Origin: Leuconostoc mesenteroides subsp. mesenteroides
Lineage (GTDB): Bacteria; Bacillota; Bacilli; Lactobacillales; Lactobacillaceae
Length of the DNA: 64,000 nucleotides
Assembly: GCA_009676745.1 (NCBI GenBank)
Contig: CP046062.1
Coordinates: 567,501-631,500 of the forward strand
Direction of reading: 5' to 3'
Shown here piece after piece: positions 27,625 through 36,853 of this stretch; position 1 is the stretch's first letter; the number at the start of each line of letters is the position of its first letter. The position numbers and the translations under genes were made by a program. The notes beneath the pieces are model-generated. The model saw nothing but the letters and a program-made list of their open reading frames with translations, made no database searches and had not been told where the DNA came from.

Positions 27625-27783
27625 ATGAAAAAATTGTCAGAACAGGAATCAGCAAAAGTTTCGGGGGGATGTCCACTATTGCCAGTTATTGTTGGTGGTG
27701 CAACTTATGTTGCAAAAAATGGATGGTATCATTTGGATCAAATTCTGTCAGGATGGAGAAAAGAAGGTAATAGCAGGTGGTAA
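27625..27783 (+). CDS. Double-glycine bacteriocin-like precursor peptide
   Basis: 52 aa. Leader MKKLSEQESAKVSGG, predicted mature peptide of 37 residues starting CPLLPVIVGGATYVAKNGW. The PLLPVIVGG start resembles the bacteriocins at 43.8-45.1 kb. RBS GAAAGGGGGA. Followed by an overlapping membrane gene. Probably an accessory-island class II peptide, exported by a C39 transporter; none is nearby except the one at 41-43 kb. Confidence 0.7.
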   Translation: MKKLSEQESAKVSGGCPLLPVIVGGATYVAKNGWYHLDQILSGWRKEGNSRW

Positions 27784-27977
27784 AAAAATATGTGTATAGT
27801 GGATTGAGCACGATGCTTGGTGTTTTTCTAGCACGTATGGGGCTAAACTTTGTTTCAGAAGAAAGTTTTTTTTACGGATGGCACGATGCAGTGCAGTTTA
27901 CTACTGTAATATTTCTGTTACAGATTTTGTATTTTTATTTAAGGAGAAGTAGAAATAAATTTAAAAACGGAACCTAA
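27777..27977 (+). CDS. Small two-TM protein, putative immunity
   Basis: 66 aa from GTG 27777, with AGAAGG 9 nt upstream, overlapping the end of the peptide gene by 7 nt. Two hydrophobic segments and a Arg/Lys-rich tail (RRSRNKFKNGT). Small basic membrane proteins coupled to class II bacteriocin genes are usually immunity proteins; this is inference from context. Confidence 0.6.
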   Translation: MVKKYVYSGLSTMLGVFLARMGLNFVSEESFFYGWHDAVQFTTVIFLLQILYFYLRRSRNKFKNGT

Positions 27978-28152
27978 TGTATTGAGTTTGGAAAAGTTAA
28001 TGATGATTAGTGGTGGCTCAACGGGTGGTTCTTGGGAGCATTTTGGTGCAGGGGTGCATAAAATAGTGAGTACAGTTGCTTATGCTGAGGTAATTGTGGC
28101 AAGAGTGCATACTAGAAGTCATCAACAATGCTTTATTGGAAATAAGTGGTAA
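27955..28152 (+). CDS. Double-glycine peptide with AUA in the start position
   Basis: The frame is open from 27943. AAGGAG (27941-27946) points at ATA 27955, 8 nt downstream. The product would begin (M)NLKTEPNVLSLEKLMMISGG, a textbook double-glycine leader, with a 44-residue mature part starting STGGSWEHFGAG. The only other in-frame starts (TTG 27982, ATG 28000) have no RBS and cut the leader. Either AUA initiates, or an ATG was lost and the gene is silent. Overlaps the preceding gene by 23 nt. Confidence 0.5.
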   Translation: MNLKTEPNVLSLEKLMMISGGSTGGSWEHFGAGVHKIVSTVAYAEVIVARVHTRSHQQCFIGNKW

Positions 28153-28544
28153 TTTTGTCTCAACGAAAAAATAATGTTGACTATGTTTTATTGGGGATGT
28201 TTGCTGGTATATAATATGCATTGATGTAGGTAGAGTAATGTTAATCATATGAATGAGTGAAGTAGGCATTAAATGAATTTTAGAGGTGTCGGAACCATCA
28301 TATTTCACTAAATAAATAGGGCCGTATATACTTTATCCATTAAGGCTAAGACAATATAGAATGTATGCTAAATTACAAGATTTTTTCGTTAATATTAGTT
28401 GATAAGCATATAAGAATAAGGTTATTCTTCAACCTTCCCAAACATGTGCATATATAAATTAGAAGATAATATGGTACACAATGCCCCCTGCTATCTAAAC
28501 TGAGTCTGTAGTACTAACTTAACTAATTATTGAAAGGGTAATCA
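28153..28544 (+). other. 392-nt gap, AT-rich
   Basis: No convincing gene, only very short ORFs. A TATAAT-like box is near 28212. The CPBP gene promoter probably lies toward its right end, but no clear -35/-10 pair is seen. Confidence 0.4.
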
Positions 28545-29210
28545 ATGATATTTAATCTAGTAATAACTGTCATATCGAAAAAAGTAGGACAACTTATTGA
28601 ATTAGTTTTATTAACGGTATTAATTTATCTTATTTTAAGCATACCCAATATTTTTATATTTATTGATCAGTCTAACGGTTGGCTTGTATTGGTATCAATG
28701 ATAGCTTCAGCTGTTATTTCATATTTTGGCTATCGTTACTTAGTATCAAAGACAACTGCTATTTTTGAACGAATTAATCTGAAAAAAATAGGATTTATTA
28801 TGATCATGCTGGTCTTAACAAATGTTCTGATGGATTTTATAATACCGGCTATATTTGGACAAAATCAAGATATTAGTTTAAATCAAAAAATGATTGAAAG
28901 TATGTTTCAGCAAGGTGGGATAGTAGCATTAGTATTTAAACTGAACACTGTTATTATTGCGCCAATAATTGAAGAAATTTTCTTTCGTGGCATTATATTT
29001 GAAGAGGCAAAGCCTTTAGGGAAAGTTGTACAGTTCATTTGGCCAACGTTTGTTTTTGCGGCAGTCCATGGGCCATCGACACCGGAGCAATGGACTGTAT
29101 ATTTAACCGCAGGTGCCTTGTTAATGATTGTTCGCTTAGTGACCAAAAAGTTACAATATTCAGTAATGTTTCATATGACACATAACTTGATGGTAACGGT
29201 TGGCTTGTAG
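28545..29210 (+). CDS. CPBP family intramembrane protease (Abi)
   Basis: 221 aa, about seven hydrophobic segments. The family motifs are intact: EEIFFRG (EExxxR, near 147-153), FVFAAVHG (FxxxH), and a last His in HMTHN. In lactic acid bacteria such CPBP proteins often give self-immunity to bacteriocins next to them. RBS GAAAGGG. Last gene of the accessory island. Confidence 0.88.
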   Translation: MIFNLVITVISKKVGQLIELVLLTVLIYLILSIPNIFIFIDQSNGWLVLVSMIASAVISYFGYRYLVSKTTAIFERINLKKIGFIMIMLVLTNVLMDFIIPAIFGQNQDISLNQKMIESMFQQGGIVALVFKLNTVIIAPIIEEIFFRGIIFEEAKPLGKVVQFIWPTFVFAAVHGPSTPEQWTVYLTAGALLMIVRLVTKKLQYSVMFHMTHNLMVTVGL

Positions 29211-29284
29211 AATAAGAAAAATAATCGTGATAAGTGGGCATTACTTCAATTTCATCGAATTATAGGTAAAATGATTGCAACATC

Positions 29285-29354
29285 CATGTTTAGAGAACAT
29301 GGTATAATATTATTTAAGGAAAATTCCGCGAACAGTTTTTGTCCGCGGAATTTT
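29285..29354 (+). promoter_or_regulatory. Nucleoside transporter promoter with promoter-proximal hairpin
   Basis: CCATGTT-N5-AACATGG inverted repeat (29284-29302) touches an extended -10 TGGTATAAT (29301-29308). About 10 nt after it begins a stem AAAATTCCGCG ... CGCGGAATTTT (29320-29354) ending in T, i.e. a terminator-like hairpin at the very 5' end of the mRNA. Suggests regulated early termination or RNA stabilisation. The effector is not visible; no purine riboswitch core was found. Confidence 0.55.
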
Positions 29355-29385
29355 TACAACTTATATAGAAAGAAGCAAAGAATAT

Positions 29386-30942
29386 ATGACCGAATCAACA
29401 CCAGTCATTGAAATGCGACATATTATCAAAAAATTTGGTGATTTTGCGGCCAATGATGACATTAACCTACAAGTCCAACAAGGTGAAATTCACGCGTTAC
29501 TTGGTGAGAACGGTGCAGGAAAATCAACATTGATGAATATTTTGACAGGGTTACTACAGCCTACTAGCGGCGAAATCCTGATTAATGGCAAAAAAGTATC
29601 AGTCGACTCGCCCTCAAAGTCTGATGCATTAGGTATCGGAATGGTCCATCAACATTTCATGTTAATTGATGCCTTTACTGTAACAGAAAATATCATTCTC
29701 GGTTCAGAAGTAACAAAGGGATTGTCCTTAGATACTAAAACTGCTGCTAAGAAAATACAAGCTTTGTCAGATCAATATGGTTTATCAGTTGATCCAATGG
29801 CTAAGATTTCTGATATATCAGTTGGTCAACAACAGCGTGTTGAAATATTAAAAACCCTTTATCGTGGTGCTGATATTCTGATTTTTGATGAACCAACAGC
29901 AGTTTTGACACCACAAGAAATTGATGAGTTAATTGTCATCATGCACAATTTAGCACAAGAAGGTAAATCAATTATCTTGATTACGCATAAACTTGACGAA
30001 ATACGGGCCGCTGCTGATACGGTAACTGTCATTCGTTCAGGTCAATCAATTGATACCTTCCCAGTTGCTGGTGTGTCTTCTCAGGAATTAGCTGACTTGA
30101 TGGTTGGCCGTGAAGTTAGTTTTAAAACTGAAAAAGAAGTAGCCCAACCTGGTGCAGTAGTATTGTCGATTGATAACTTAGAAGTGCAGGATACACGCCG
30201 TGTTGCTGCTGTTAAAAACTTTTCACTTGATGTGCGATCAGGTGAAATTGTTGGTTTGGCTGGTATCGATGGAAACGGCCAAACAGAATTGATCCAAGGA
30301 ATTACTGGATTAACAAAGGTACAAGCAGGACATGTTAAGCTAAAAGGAGAGGATATTACCAACAAAACGCCGCGTTATATTACTGAAGCGGGTGTTGGCC
30401 ATATTCCTGAAGATAGATTGCGTTTTGGTATGGAAGTTGAAATGACGTTGTCTGAAAATTTGTCATTACAAACGTACTATAAACAGCCTATTTCAAAATC
30501 AGGTGTCTTACAACCTGCTGAAATGGATAAATTAGCTGACAAATTAGTTCAGGAATTTGATGTGCGAGCTGCTAGTATTCATGTGGCCGCGGGTTCAATG
30601 TCGGGTGGGAACCAACAAAAAGCTGTAGTTGCACGTGAGTTAAATCGTGATAATGACCTTGTGATTGCTGCCCAGCCGACCCGTGGATTGGATGTTGGCG
30701 CGGTTGAATATATTCATCAACGTTTAATCGCACAGCGTACAGCGGGTAAAGCCGTATTAGTCGTTAGCTTTGAGTTAGATGAGATTCTTAATTTATCGGA
30801 TCGCATTGCTGTTATTAATAATGGTAAAATTGTCGGAATAGTTGACGCTCAAGACACAAACAAACAAGAGCTTGGCTTGTTGATGACAGGTATGAGCTTA
30901 ACAGAAGCTCGTGCAGCATTGAAAGAAGAGGTGGGGTCCTAA
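29386..30942 (+). CDS. nupA: Nucleoside ABC transporter ATP-binding protein (NupA-like)
   Basis: 518 aa tandem ABC cassette of the sugar/nucleoside (RbsA/BmpA) type. First cassette: Walker A GENGAGKST (about 40-48), signature ISVGQQQR, Walker B LIFDEPTAVL. Second cassette has GIDGNGQTE and SGGNQQKAVVAREL. With two RbsC-like permeases it matches the BmpA-NupABC nucleoside importer described in Lactococcus. No substrate-binding protein gene is adjacent. Confidence 0.9.
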   Translation: MTESTPVIEMRHIIKKFGDFAANDDINLQVQQGEIHALLGENGAGKSTLMNILTGLLQPTSGEILINGKKVSVDSPSKSDALGIGMVHQHFMLIDAFTVTENIILGSEVTKGLSLDTKTAAKKIQALSDQYGLSVDPMAKISDISVGQQQRVEILKTLYRGADILIFDEPTAVLTPQEIDELIVIMHNLAQEGKSIILITHKLDEIRAAADTVTVIRSGQSIDTFPVAGVSSQELADLMVGREVSFKTEKEVAQPGAVVLSIDNLEVQDTRRVAAVKNFSLDVRSGEIVGLAGIDGNGQTELIQGITGLTKVQAGHVKLKGEDITNKTPRYITEAGVGHIPEDRLRFGMEVEMTLSENLSLQTYYKQPISKSGVLQPAEMDKLADKLVQEFDVRAASIHVAAGSMSGGNQQKAVVARELNRDNDLVIAAQPTRGLDVGAVEYIHQRLIAQRTAGKAVLVVSFELDEILNLSDRIAVINNGKIVGIVDAQDTNKQELGLLMTGMSLTEARAALKEEVGS

Positions 30943-32063
30943 TGATTGCACAAAAGAATAACCTTTCTGTGGCAATGTTTTCTGTTTTATTTGGGTTAAT
31001 TGTCGGCGCAGTGATTATGTTAGTATTTGGCTATAACCCGATTTCTGGTTATGTTGCGTTGCTTGGCTCGGCCTTCGGGTCAATGCAGGATATTGGTGGT
31101 GTACTGACGCAGATGACACCTTTAATTTTGACAGCATTAGGGTTTGCAGTGGCTTCGACTGCAGGATTCTTCAATATTGGTTTGTCAGGTCAAGCTTTGG
31201 CCGGATGGGTTGGTGCAGTTTGGTATGCTTTGAGTTTCCCTGATATGTCAGCGATCATCATGATACCGAGTGCGTTAATCATCGGAGCAGGTTTGGGTGC
31301 CATTGCTGGGTTCATTCCTGGTTGGTTACGGGCACAGTTTGGCGCCAGTGAAGTGATTGTGACAATCATGATGAATTATATTTTCCTCTTTTTAGGAAAT
31401 GATATCTTGCAAAATACGATGTCTAAGAATATTAAGGAGTCTGCAGAAACAACTAAACAAGTAGGTGCCAACGCGTCGCTACAGATGAAATGGTTGACTG
31501 ACTTGACGCAAGGATCAAGCATTTCAGCAGGAATATTTATTGCTCTAGCCATGATTGTTGTTGTTTGGTTTGTTATGAAGAAAACAACACTTGGCTTTGA
31601 AATTCGTGCGGTTGGTTTAAACCCTGATGCAGCTAGATATGCTGGTATGTCAGCGAAACGTAATGCCACAATAGCTATGGCAATATCTGGTGGATTGGCA
31701 GGTTTGGCGGGAACCATTGAGGGACTTGGTAATTATCTGAACTTCTTTACGCAAAATGGGTCACCATCAATAGGCTTTGATGGTATGGCTGTTGCTTTAC
31801 TTGGGGGCGGCTCTTATCTTGGCATACTCGGTGCGGCTGCAATTTTCTCTGTATTGAAAATCGGTGGATTAGGAATGCCGATGTCTTCTGGTGTACCATT
31901 TGAGTTGGTGGATATCGTTACAGCCTCAATTATTTTCTTTGTTGGTGTTCGTTATTTAATTCTATTAATTCAAAAACGAATCAAAGCCATGGACGAAAAA
32001 GCAGCTATAGAGGCAGCCAATAAAAAGGCAGCAAAAGAGAATCAGCAGAAAGGCGGTGAATAA
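30942..32063 (+). CDS. nupB: Nucleoside ABC transporter permease (NupB-like)
   Basis: 373 aa, about ten TM segments, BPD_transp_2 family. GFFNIGLSGQALAG and GLGAIAGFIPGWLRAQFG carry the cytoplasmic loop typical of this family. Lys/Ala-rich C-terminal tail. The start overlaps the nupA stop (TAATG). Confidence 0.9.
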   Translation: MIAQKNNLSVAMFSVLFGLIVGAVIMLVFGYNPISGYVALLGSAFGSMQDIGGVLTQMTPLILTALGFAVASTAGFFNIGLSGQALAGWVGAVWYALSFPDMSAIIMIPSALIIGAGLGAIAGFIPGWLRAQFGASEVIVTIMMNYIFLFLGNDILQNTMSKNIKESAETTKQVGANASLQMKWLTDLTQGSSISAGIFIALAMIVVVWFVMKKTTLGFEIRAVGLNPDAARYAGMSAKRNATIAMAISGGLAGLAGTIEGLGNYLNFFTQNGSPSIGFDGMAVALLGGGSYLGILGAAAIFSVLKIGGLGMPMSSGVPFELVDIVTASIIFFVGVRYLILLIQKRIKAMDEKAAIEAANKKAAKENQQKGGE

Positions 32064-32064
32064 A

Positions 32065-33021
32065 ATGTCATTCATGGCAATGTTATCACTTGTTATATCT
32101 AGTACATTGGTTTATTCAGCACCGCTGATATTTACTTCAATTGGTGGCACTTTTTCTGAACGTTCAGGTGTCGTTAATGTCGGTCTGGAAGGAATTATGG
32201 GAATGGGCGCTTTTGCAGCAGTCGTCTTTAACCTAACATTTGCTAAACAACTTGGTGCTGCTACACCTTGGTTAGGTCTGCTAGCTGGCGCCATTGTTGG
32301 GGTTGCTTTTTCGTTAATCCACGCTGTTGCTACAGTGACATTACGCGCGGATCATATTATCTCTGGAACAGTCATTAACCTGATGGCTCCGGCTTTGGGT
32401 GTATTCTTAATTAAAGTTTTATATGGTAAAGGGCAAACGGAGTCTATCGGGCAAGACTTTGGATATGCGACAGTTCCCGGATTATCAAAAATTCCAGTAT
32501 TAGGTCCATTATTCTTTGAAAAAACATCTGGACCAGCTTGGTTGGCAATTCTTGTTGCTGGGCTATCATGGTATATCATCTTTAAAACAAAATTTGGTTT
32601 ACGTCTGCGTTCGGTTGGTGAGAATCCACAGGCTGCCGATACACTTGGTTTAAATGTTGCACGCCTGCGTTATTCTGGTGTGATGATTTCTGGATTACTT
32701 GGTGGCATTGGTGGCGCAGTTGTTGCACAGTCAATTTCATTAAACTATTCAGCTAGTACAATTGTTGGACAAGGGTTTATGGCGATGGCTGCAATGATTT
32801 TTGGTCGTTGGAATCCAATAGGCGCTTTGGGTGCTTCATTGTTCTTTGGTTTATCACAGTCACTTGCTGTGATTGGGGCACAGTTACCAGGTTTGAAAAA
32901 TGTTCCTTCAATCTGGTTACAATTAGCACCATATGTACTCACAATTATTGTGCTCGTGTTCTTCTTTGGTAAAACACAAGCACCTAAGGCTGACGGTGTT
33001 AACTATATTAAAGCGGCTTAA
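32065..33021 (+). CDS. nupC: Nucleoside ABC transporter permease (NupC-like)
   Basis: 318 aa from ATG 32065. An in-frame GTG at 32056 is too close to AGGCGGTGA, which suits the ATG. BPD_transp_2 fold: GVVNVGLEGIMGMGAF, LRSVGENPQAADTLG. Second permease of the heterodimer. Confidence 0.9.
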   Translation: MSFMAMLSLVISSTLVYSAPLIFTSIGGTFSERSGVVNVGLEGIMGMGAFAAVVFNLTFAKQLGAATPWLGLLAGAIVGVAFSLIHAVATVTLRADHIISGTVINLMAPALGVFLIKVLYGKGQTESIGQDFGYATVPGLSKIPVLGPLFFEKTSGPAWLAILVAGLSWYIIFKTKFGLRLRSVGENPQAADTLGLNVARLRYSGVMISGLLGGIGGAVVAQSISLNYSASTIVGQGFMAMAAMIFGRWNPIGALGASLFFGLSQSLAVIGAQLPGLKNVPSIWLQLAPYVLTIIVLVFFFGKTQAPKADGVNYIKAA

Positions 33022-33023
33022 AT

Positions 33024-33055
33024 AAAAAAAGCGAATCATTTGATTCGCTTTTTTT
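33024..33055. terminator. Bidirectional terminator
   Basis: AAAAAAAGCGAATCA-TT-TGATTCGCTTTTTTT between convergent genes. Confidence 0.92.
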
Positions 33056-33057
33056 AT

Positions 33058-33972
33058 TTATAAGTAAGCTGCTGTTTTTTCAGCAATTGCGTTAGCTGAT
33101 TCTTGTAATAGCATCTTTTCTTCATCGGTAAGTTGTAAATCAAACTCAGCAGTGACACCATTGCGTCCAATAATGGCTGGTGTGGAAATATATCCTTCAA
33201 ATCGTTCATCATAATGAGAAACGATGGCTTCTCTGCGTGCATTGGATAGAACTAATTTTGCAAGAGAGACGGCGGCATGAGCAATGGCAAAATTCGTATA
33301 TTTTTTACCGGCAAAAACGGTAAAACCACCGATACGTGCAGCTTCTGCCACTCTATCTAGATTAATGTCATATAATTTAACTAATTCATCGGCATTTTTT
33401 CCCAATGCCTTAACAGTAGACCACGCGGCAAATTGTGAATCACCGTGCTCTCCAAGCATATAACCACTAATTCCGCGCGGATCAATTGATAATGCGTCAC
33501 CTAATGCACGTTTTAAGCGTGCAGTATCTAGATAAGTCCCAGTACCAAACACTTGATTTGCTGGGAGACCAGTGGCTTTTTGATAGATGCCAGTAATAAC
33601 ATCAACAGGATTTGATATGACGATGAGCACACCATTGAATCCTGCTTGCTTTAAGTCAGAGCCAACTTGTTGTACCTCTGGCGTATTAGCTTTTAGTTCT
33701 GTAAAACGGTCGCCACCAGGTTTAATCAATTCGATATGGCCTAGAGCAGAAATAACCACTTCAGCGTCTGATAAATCTTTTGCTGTTCCAGCATGTACTT
33801 CGACATGATGATCTAATAGACTGGCAGCATCACGAAAATCAAGCTCTTCAGATGCAAGTTTCTCTGGATTTTTATCCACTAAAATAATTTCATCTGCTAA
33901 TCCTTGTGCAATAATGATGTGGGCTACCGTTACACCAACATGCCCAACGCCAACAACACCTATTTTTCTCAT
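33058..33972 (-). CDS. L-2-hydroxyisocaproate / L-lactate dehydrogenase family
   Basis: 304 aa. Rossmann GVGHVGVTVA (7-16), NAD-binding Asp in LVDKN, ISNPVD, GTGTYLDTARLKRAL, and active-site His in GEHGDSQ (about 176-182). The sequence looks closer to L-2-hydroxyisocaproate dehydrogenase of Weissella than to FBP-dependent lactate dehydrogenases. Such enzymes reduce branched 2-keto acids from amino acid catabolism. RBS GAGG before ATG 33972. Confidence 0.9.
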   Translation of the reverse strand: MRKIGVVGVGHVGVTVAHIIIAQGLADEIILVDKNPEKLASEELDFRDAASLLDHHVEVHAGTAKDLSDAEVVISALGHIELIKPGGDRFTELKANTPEVQQVGSDLKQAGFNGVLIVISNPVDVITGIYQKATGLPANQVFGTGTYLDTARLKRALGDALSIDPRGISGYMLGEHGDSQFAAWSTVKALGKNADELVKLYDINLDRVAEAARIGGFTVFAGKKYTNFAIAHAAVSLAKLVLSNARREAIVSHYDERFEGYISTPAIIGRNGVTAEFDLQLTDEEKMLLQESANAIAEKTAAYL

Positions 33973-33992
33973 GTGAGTACCTCGTTAATATA

Positions 33993-34023
33993 TTATGTGT
34001 TACAAATTAGATTATACACATAA
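33993..34023 (-). promoter_or_regulatory. Dyad around the -10 of the hydroxyacid dehydrogenase gene
   Basis: Perfect 8-bp inverted repeat TTATGTGT-N15-ACACATAA (33993-34023) brackets a minus-strand TATAAT (34011-34016). Probably an operator; the -35 is weak (TTTTCA). Confidence 0.45.
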
Positions 34024-34036
34024 TCAGTCCGAATGA

Positions 34037-34075
34037 AAACAGCAGTGTACTTCTCAGTACCACCGCTGTTTGAGT
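34037..34075 (-). terminator. Probable terminator of the Trp transporter operon
   Basis: Minus strand AAACAGC ... GCTGTTT stem with an inner GTACT/AGTAC pairing, followed by TTTTCATT. Weaker T-tail than others. Confidence 0.6.
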
Positions 34076-34085
34076 AAGTTGAAAA

Positions 34086-34841
34086 TTAACTAACAAAGTA
34101 TTTTAAAATTTGTGTCTCATCAAGAGCATTTTTCTCGTCATCACGCACATCAAGTACAATGTTACCAGCGTTTAAAATAATTAACCTATTGCCATATTTC
34201 AACGCATCGGCTAAATTATGTGTAATCATTAAGGCAGTCAGATTATTTGCAGTAACTTGTTCATTAGTTGCAAGCATCAGTTGCTCAGATGTTTTGGGAT
34301 CAAGTGCAGCGGTATGTTCATCTAACAAAAGTAGCTCTGGTTTGACACGTGTAGCCATTAGAAAACTTAGTGCTTGACGTTGACCGCCAGATAGATCACC
34401 AGTTGCTGTATTGAGGCGACTATCTAAATTGTTGCCCATTACTTTGGTTAATTGCGCATATTCAGTCAATTTTTTCTGTGTTAGTCCACGATTTCGCAAC
34501 GTACGCCTGCTACCTCGCTTTTCAGCAAGAAGTAGATTTTCGGCGACCGTCATTCTAGGCGCAGTACCCATTTTAGGATCTTGAAAGACACGAGCAATAT
34601 AATTTGTGCGCTTAACGGCTGTTTCATGAACAATATTATTACCATTATGCAAAATCTCACCAGATGCTACTGATAGATTACCTGCAATAGTGTTAAACAG
34701 TGTTGACTTACCGGCACCGTTAGTACCCAAAACTGTGATGAAATCACCATCGTAAATATCGAAATTAATTGATTTTAGTATTTGAATACTATCTCCAACT
34801 GTGACGATGACATCTTTAAGGGAGAAAACTGGTTTAGTCAT
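34086..34841 (-). CDS. TrpXYZ-like ABC transporter ATPase
   Basis: 251 aa. Walker A GTNGAGKST, signature LSGGQRQALS, Walker B LLLDEHTAAL with His in place of the usual Pro after DE, H-loop ITHN. This DEHTAALDP form is typical of the COG1101 ATPases that go with COG2984 binding proteins. Overlaps the permease gene by 8 nt. Substrate inferred as tryptophan from the leader at 36.9 kb. Confidence 0.88.
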   Translation of the reverse strand: MTKPVFSLKDVIVTVGDSIQILKSINFDIYDGDFITVLGTNGAGKSTLFNTIAGNLSVASGEILHNGNNIVHETAVKRTNYIARVFQDPKMGTAPRMTVAENLLLAEKRGSRRTLRNRGLTQKKLTEYAQLTKVMGNNLDSRLNTATGDLSGGQRQALSFLMATRVKPELLLLDEHTAALDPKTSEQLMLATNEQVTANNLTALMITHNLADALKYGNRLIILNAGNIVLDVRDDEKNALDETQILKYFVS

Positions 34842-35733
34842 GAGGTGTAATACCTTTCTTAATTATCTTATCGAGATTCAACGCATGACGAAGTTGAGGT
34901 AAAATCATAGCGACAGCTAAGACGATAGCTGAAATAAGATTAATGTCGTTGGTAGAAAAACCAAGCCGTAGGACAGCTAATAAGACTAATCGATATAAAA
35001 TAGAGCCGATAATAACAGCAACTAAGCGTTCGTTTAATGTTAATTCACCGAAGACAACTTCGCCAATAATAATCGAAGCTAAGGCAATAACAATAATGCC
35101 AATACCCATGTTGATGTCAGCATAACCATTACTTTGTGCGATAACAGCTCCTCCAAAAGCGATAAGACCGTTTGATAACATTAATCCCATGATTGTCATG
35201 CGGTCTGTTTGGATCCCGATTGATTGTGCCATGTTAGGGTTGTCACCAGTAGCAATAAAAGCTTGTCCTAATTCGGTTTGCAAGAAGAAGATTAATCCTG
35301 CTGTGATAATAGCAATAATGAACAAGCCTAAGAAAACAGAGTCAAAATATTTGGGTAAATGTTGTAATATTTTGATAGAGAAAATTGACTTTTGATTTAG
35401 CAATGAGATATTTGCTGAACCCATAATACGAAGGTTAATAGATAATGTTGCCGTCATGACTAAAATACCAGATAAGAGGACAGGAATTTTTCCTTTGGTA
35501 TAAAGTAGCCCAGTAATTAATCCTGCAACTGTACCGACTAAGAAAGCAGCAATAGTCGCGATAAATGGGTCAATTCCGTGAGCAATCATTGTTACTGCTG
35601 TTGACGCGCCTAAAGGGAAAGAGCCTTCAACGGTCATATCAGGAAAGTTTAAAATTCGAAACGTGAGAAACAATGCGACACCGAGCACGGCCCATAAGAG
35701 TCCTTGCCCAATACTAGATACAATCATACTCAT
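34834..35733 (-). CDS. TrpXYZ-like ABC transporter permease
   Basis: 299 aa, about eight TM segments, COG4120-type permease (LTFRILNFPDMTVEGSFPLG near 24-43). Overlaps the end of the binding-protein gene by 4 nt. Part of a three-gene aromatic amino acid importer. Confidence 0.88.
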   Translation of the reverse strand: MSMIVSSIGQGLLWAVLGVALFLTFRILNFPDMTVEGSFPLGASTAVTMIAHGIDPFIATIAAFLVGTVAGLITGLLYTKGKIPVLLSGILVMTATLSINLRIMGSANISLLNQKSIFSIKILQHLPKYFDSVFLGLFIIAIITAGLIFFLQTELGQAFIATGDNPNMAQSIGIQTDRMTIMGLMLSNGLIAFGGAVIAQSNGYADINMGIGIIVIALASIIIGEVVFGELTLNERLVAVIIGSILYRLVLLAVLRLGFSTNDINLISAIVLAVAMILPQLRHALNLDKIIKKGITPHD

Positions 35734-36734
35734 TTGAATACTTCTCCTTTAGTTTCAGCTTCCTTAACCATACTTGCTGGTAAATTAATACCTAGCAGTT
35801 TGGCCTGCTTTAAGTTGACAGTCATTTCGCCTTTTGTAATGGTTTTGACAGGGTAATTTGCAGTGCTCTTACCCTTCAATACTTGCCCGGCCATGACACC
35901 AGCTTGATAACCCATATCATACTGGCTAACGGATATAGTGGCGACTCCGCCATCTTTCACCATCGTTTCGACGGCAGGGATAACTGGAACTTTTTCTTGG
36001 TTGGTGACGTTAATGAGTGTTTTCATAGCACTTGCAACGCCGTTATCTTGTGGTGCATAGACAACATCAACTTGACTGGCCATCGTTTCGGCAACCTGTT
36101 GCATGTCGTTAGTGGTTGAAATTGTGTACATTTTAACAGTGTAGCCAGATTTCTTAGCTAGCTTTTCCATGTTTTTAGCATTATATTCACCACCATGATC
36201 TGAAGTTGTGTAAATAATACCTAATGTTTTTGCTTTGGGAACGACTTGTTGAACAACATCCAAATGTTGCTGCAAAGGAGAGTCTCCAGAAACACCGGTC
36301 ACATTGTTTCCTGGGTGCTGTGTTGTCTTGACTAGTCCAGATCCCGCAGGGTCAGTAATTCCGGCTAGGATAACTGGATTATTACCATCAGCTGTTTTAG
36401 CTAATGACAGAGCAGCTGGTGTGGCAATACCGATTGTCAAATCAGCATTCTCATTGGCAAATTTTTGTGACATTGTTTTGAGATTTGATTGGTCAGCCTG
36501 AGCATTTTGGTAGTCAATTTTAATCTTTTTACCTGAGTACCCTTGCGACTGGAGTCCCTCAATAATACCATGATGAATCTGATCTAAAGCAGGGTGTGTG
36601 ACTAGTTGTAAAATACCAACAGTTGGCACGTAAGTTGATTTTTTTTCTTGTGTGTTTGGTTTGCTAGTAACAATAAATGCTACGGCTAGGAATGCAATAA
36701 TAATTGCAATTGCCGACAAAAGTCGTTTATTCAT
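35730..36734 (-). CDS. TrpXYZ-like ABC transporter substrate-binding protein
   Basis: 334 aa from ATG 36734 (GGGAG upstream). The open frame continues upstream through the leader but has no RBS there. N-terminal hydrophobic segment (about 7-24) without a lipobox Cys, so it is probably anchored by the uncleaved segment or secreted. Then the COG2984 fold: GILQLVTHPALDQIHHGIIEGL, ITDPAGSGLV, and YAPQDNGVASAM. First gene of the operon, 120 nt after an attenuator-type terminator. Confidence 0.88.
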   Translation of the reverse strand: MNKRLLSAIAIIIAFLAVAFIVTSKPNTQEKKSTYVPTVGILQLVTHPALDQIHHGIIEGLQSQGYSGKKIKIDYQNAQADQSNLKTMSQKFANENADLTIGIATPAALSLAKTADGNNPVILAGITDPAGSGLVKTTQHPGNNVTGVSGDSPLQQHLDVVQQVVPKAKTLGIIYTTSDHGGEYNAKNMEKLAKKSGYTVKMYTISTTNDMQQVAETMASQVDVVYAPQDNGVASAMKTLINVTNQEKVPVIPAVETMVKDGGVATISVSQYDMGYQAGVMAGQVLKGKSTANYPVKTITKGEMTVNLKQAKLLGINLPASMVKEAETKGEVFK

Positions 36735-36772
36735 GATATTCTCCCAATCTCGTTGTTCTTCTAAACTAAAAT

Positions 36773-36843
36773 GACCTTGGTTCGCCACGCAAGGCTTTCC
36801 AAGGTCAAAAGAAAAGTCTGCATGGCATATTCCCATACAGACT
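36773..36843 (-). other. Two further hairpins in the trp transporter leader
   Basis: Minus strand: AGTCTGTATGG-N7-CCATGCAGACT (36843-36815) followed by TTTCTTTT, then GACCTTGG ... CCAAGGTC (36806-36773). The first is itself terminator-like, so the leader may have two termination points in series. Confidence 0.55.
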
Positions 36844-36853
36844 CGATTATTGC

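Noticed and set aside
27528-27770. 80-aa ORF over the double-glycine peptide gene at 27625
   Set aside because: No RBS at its start; the other frame has an ideal RBS and a leader motif.
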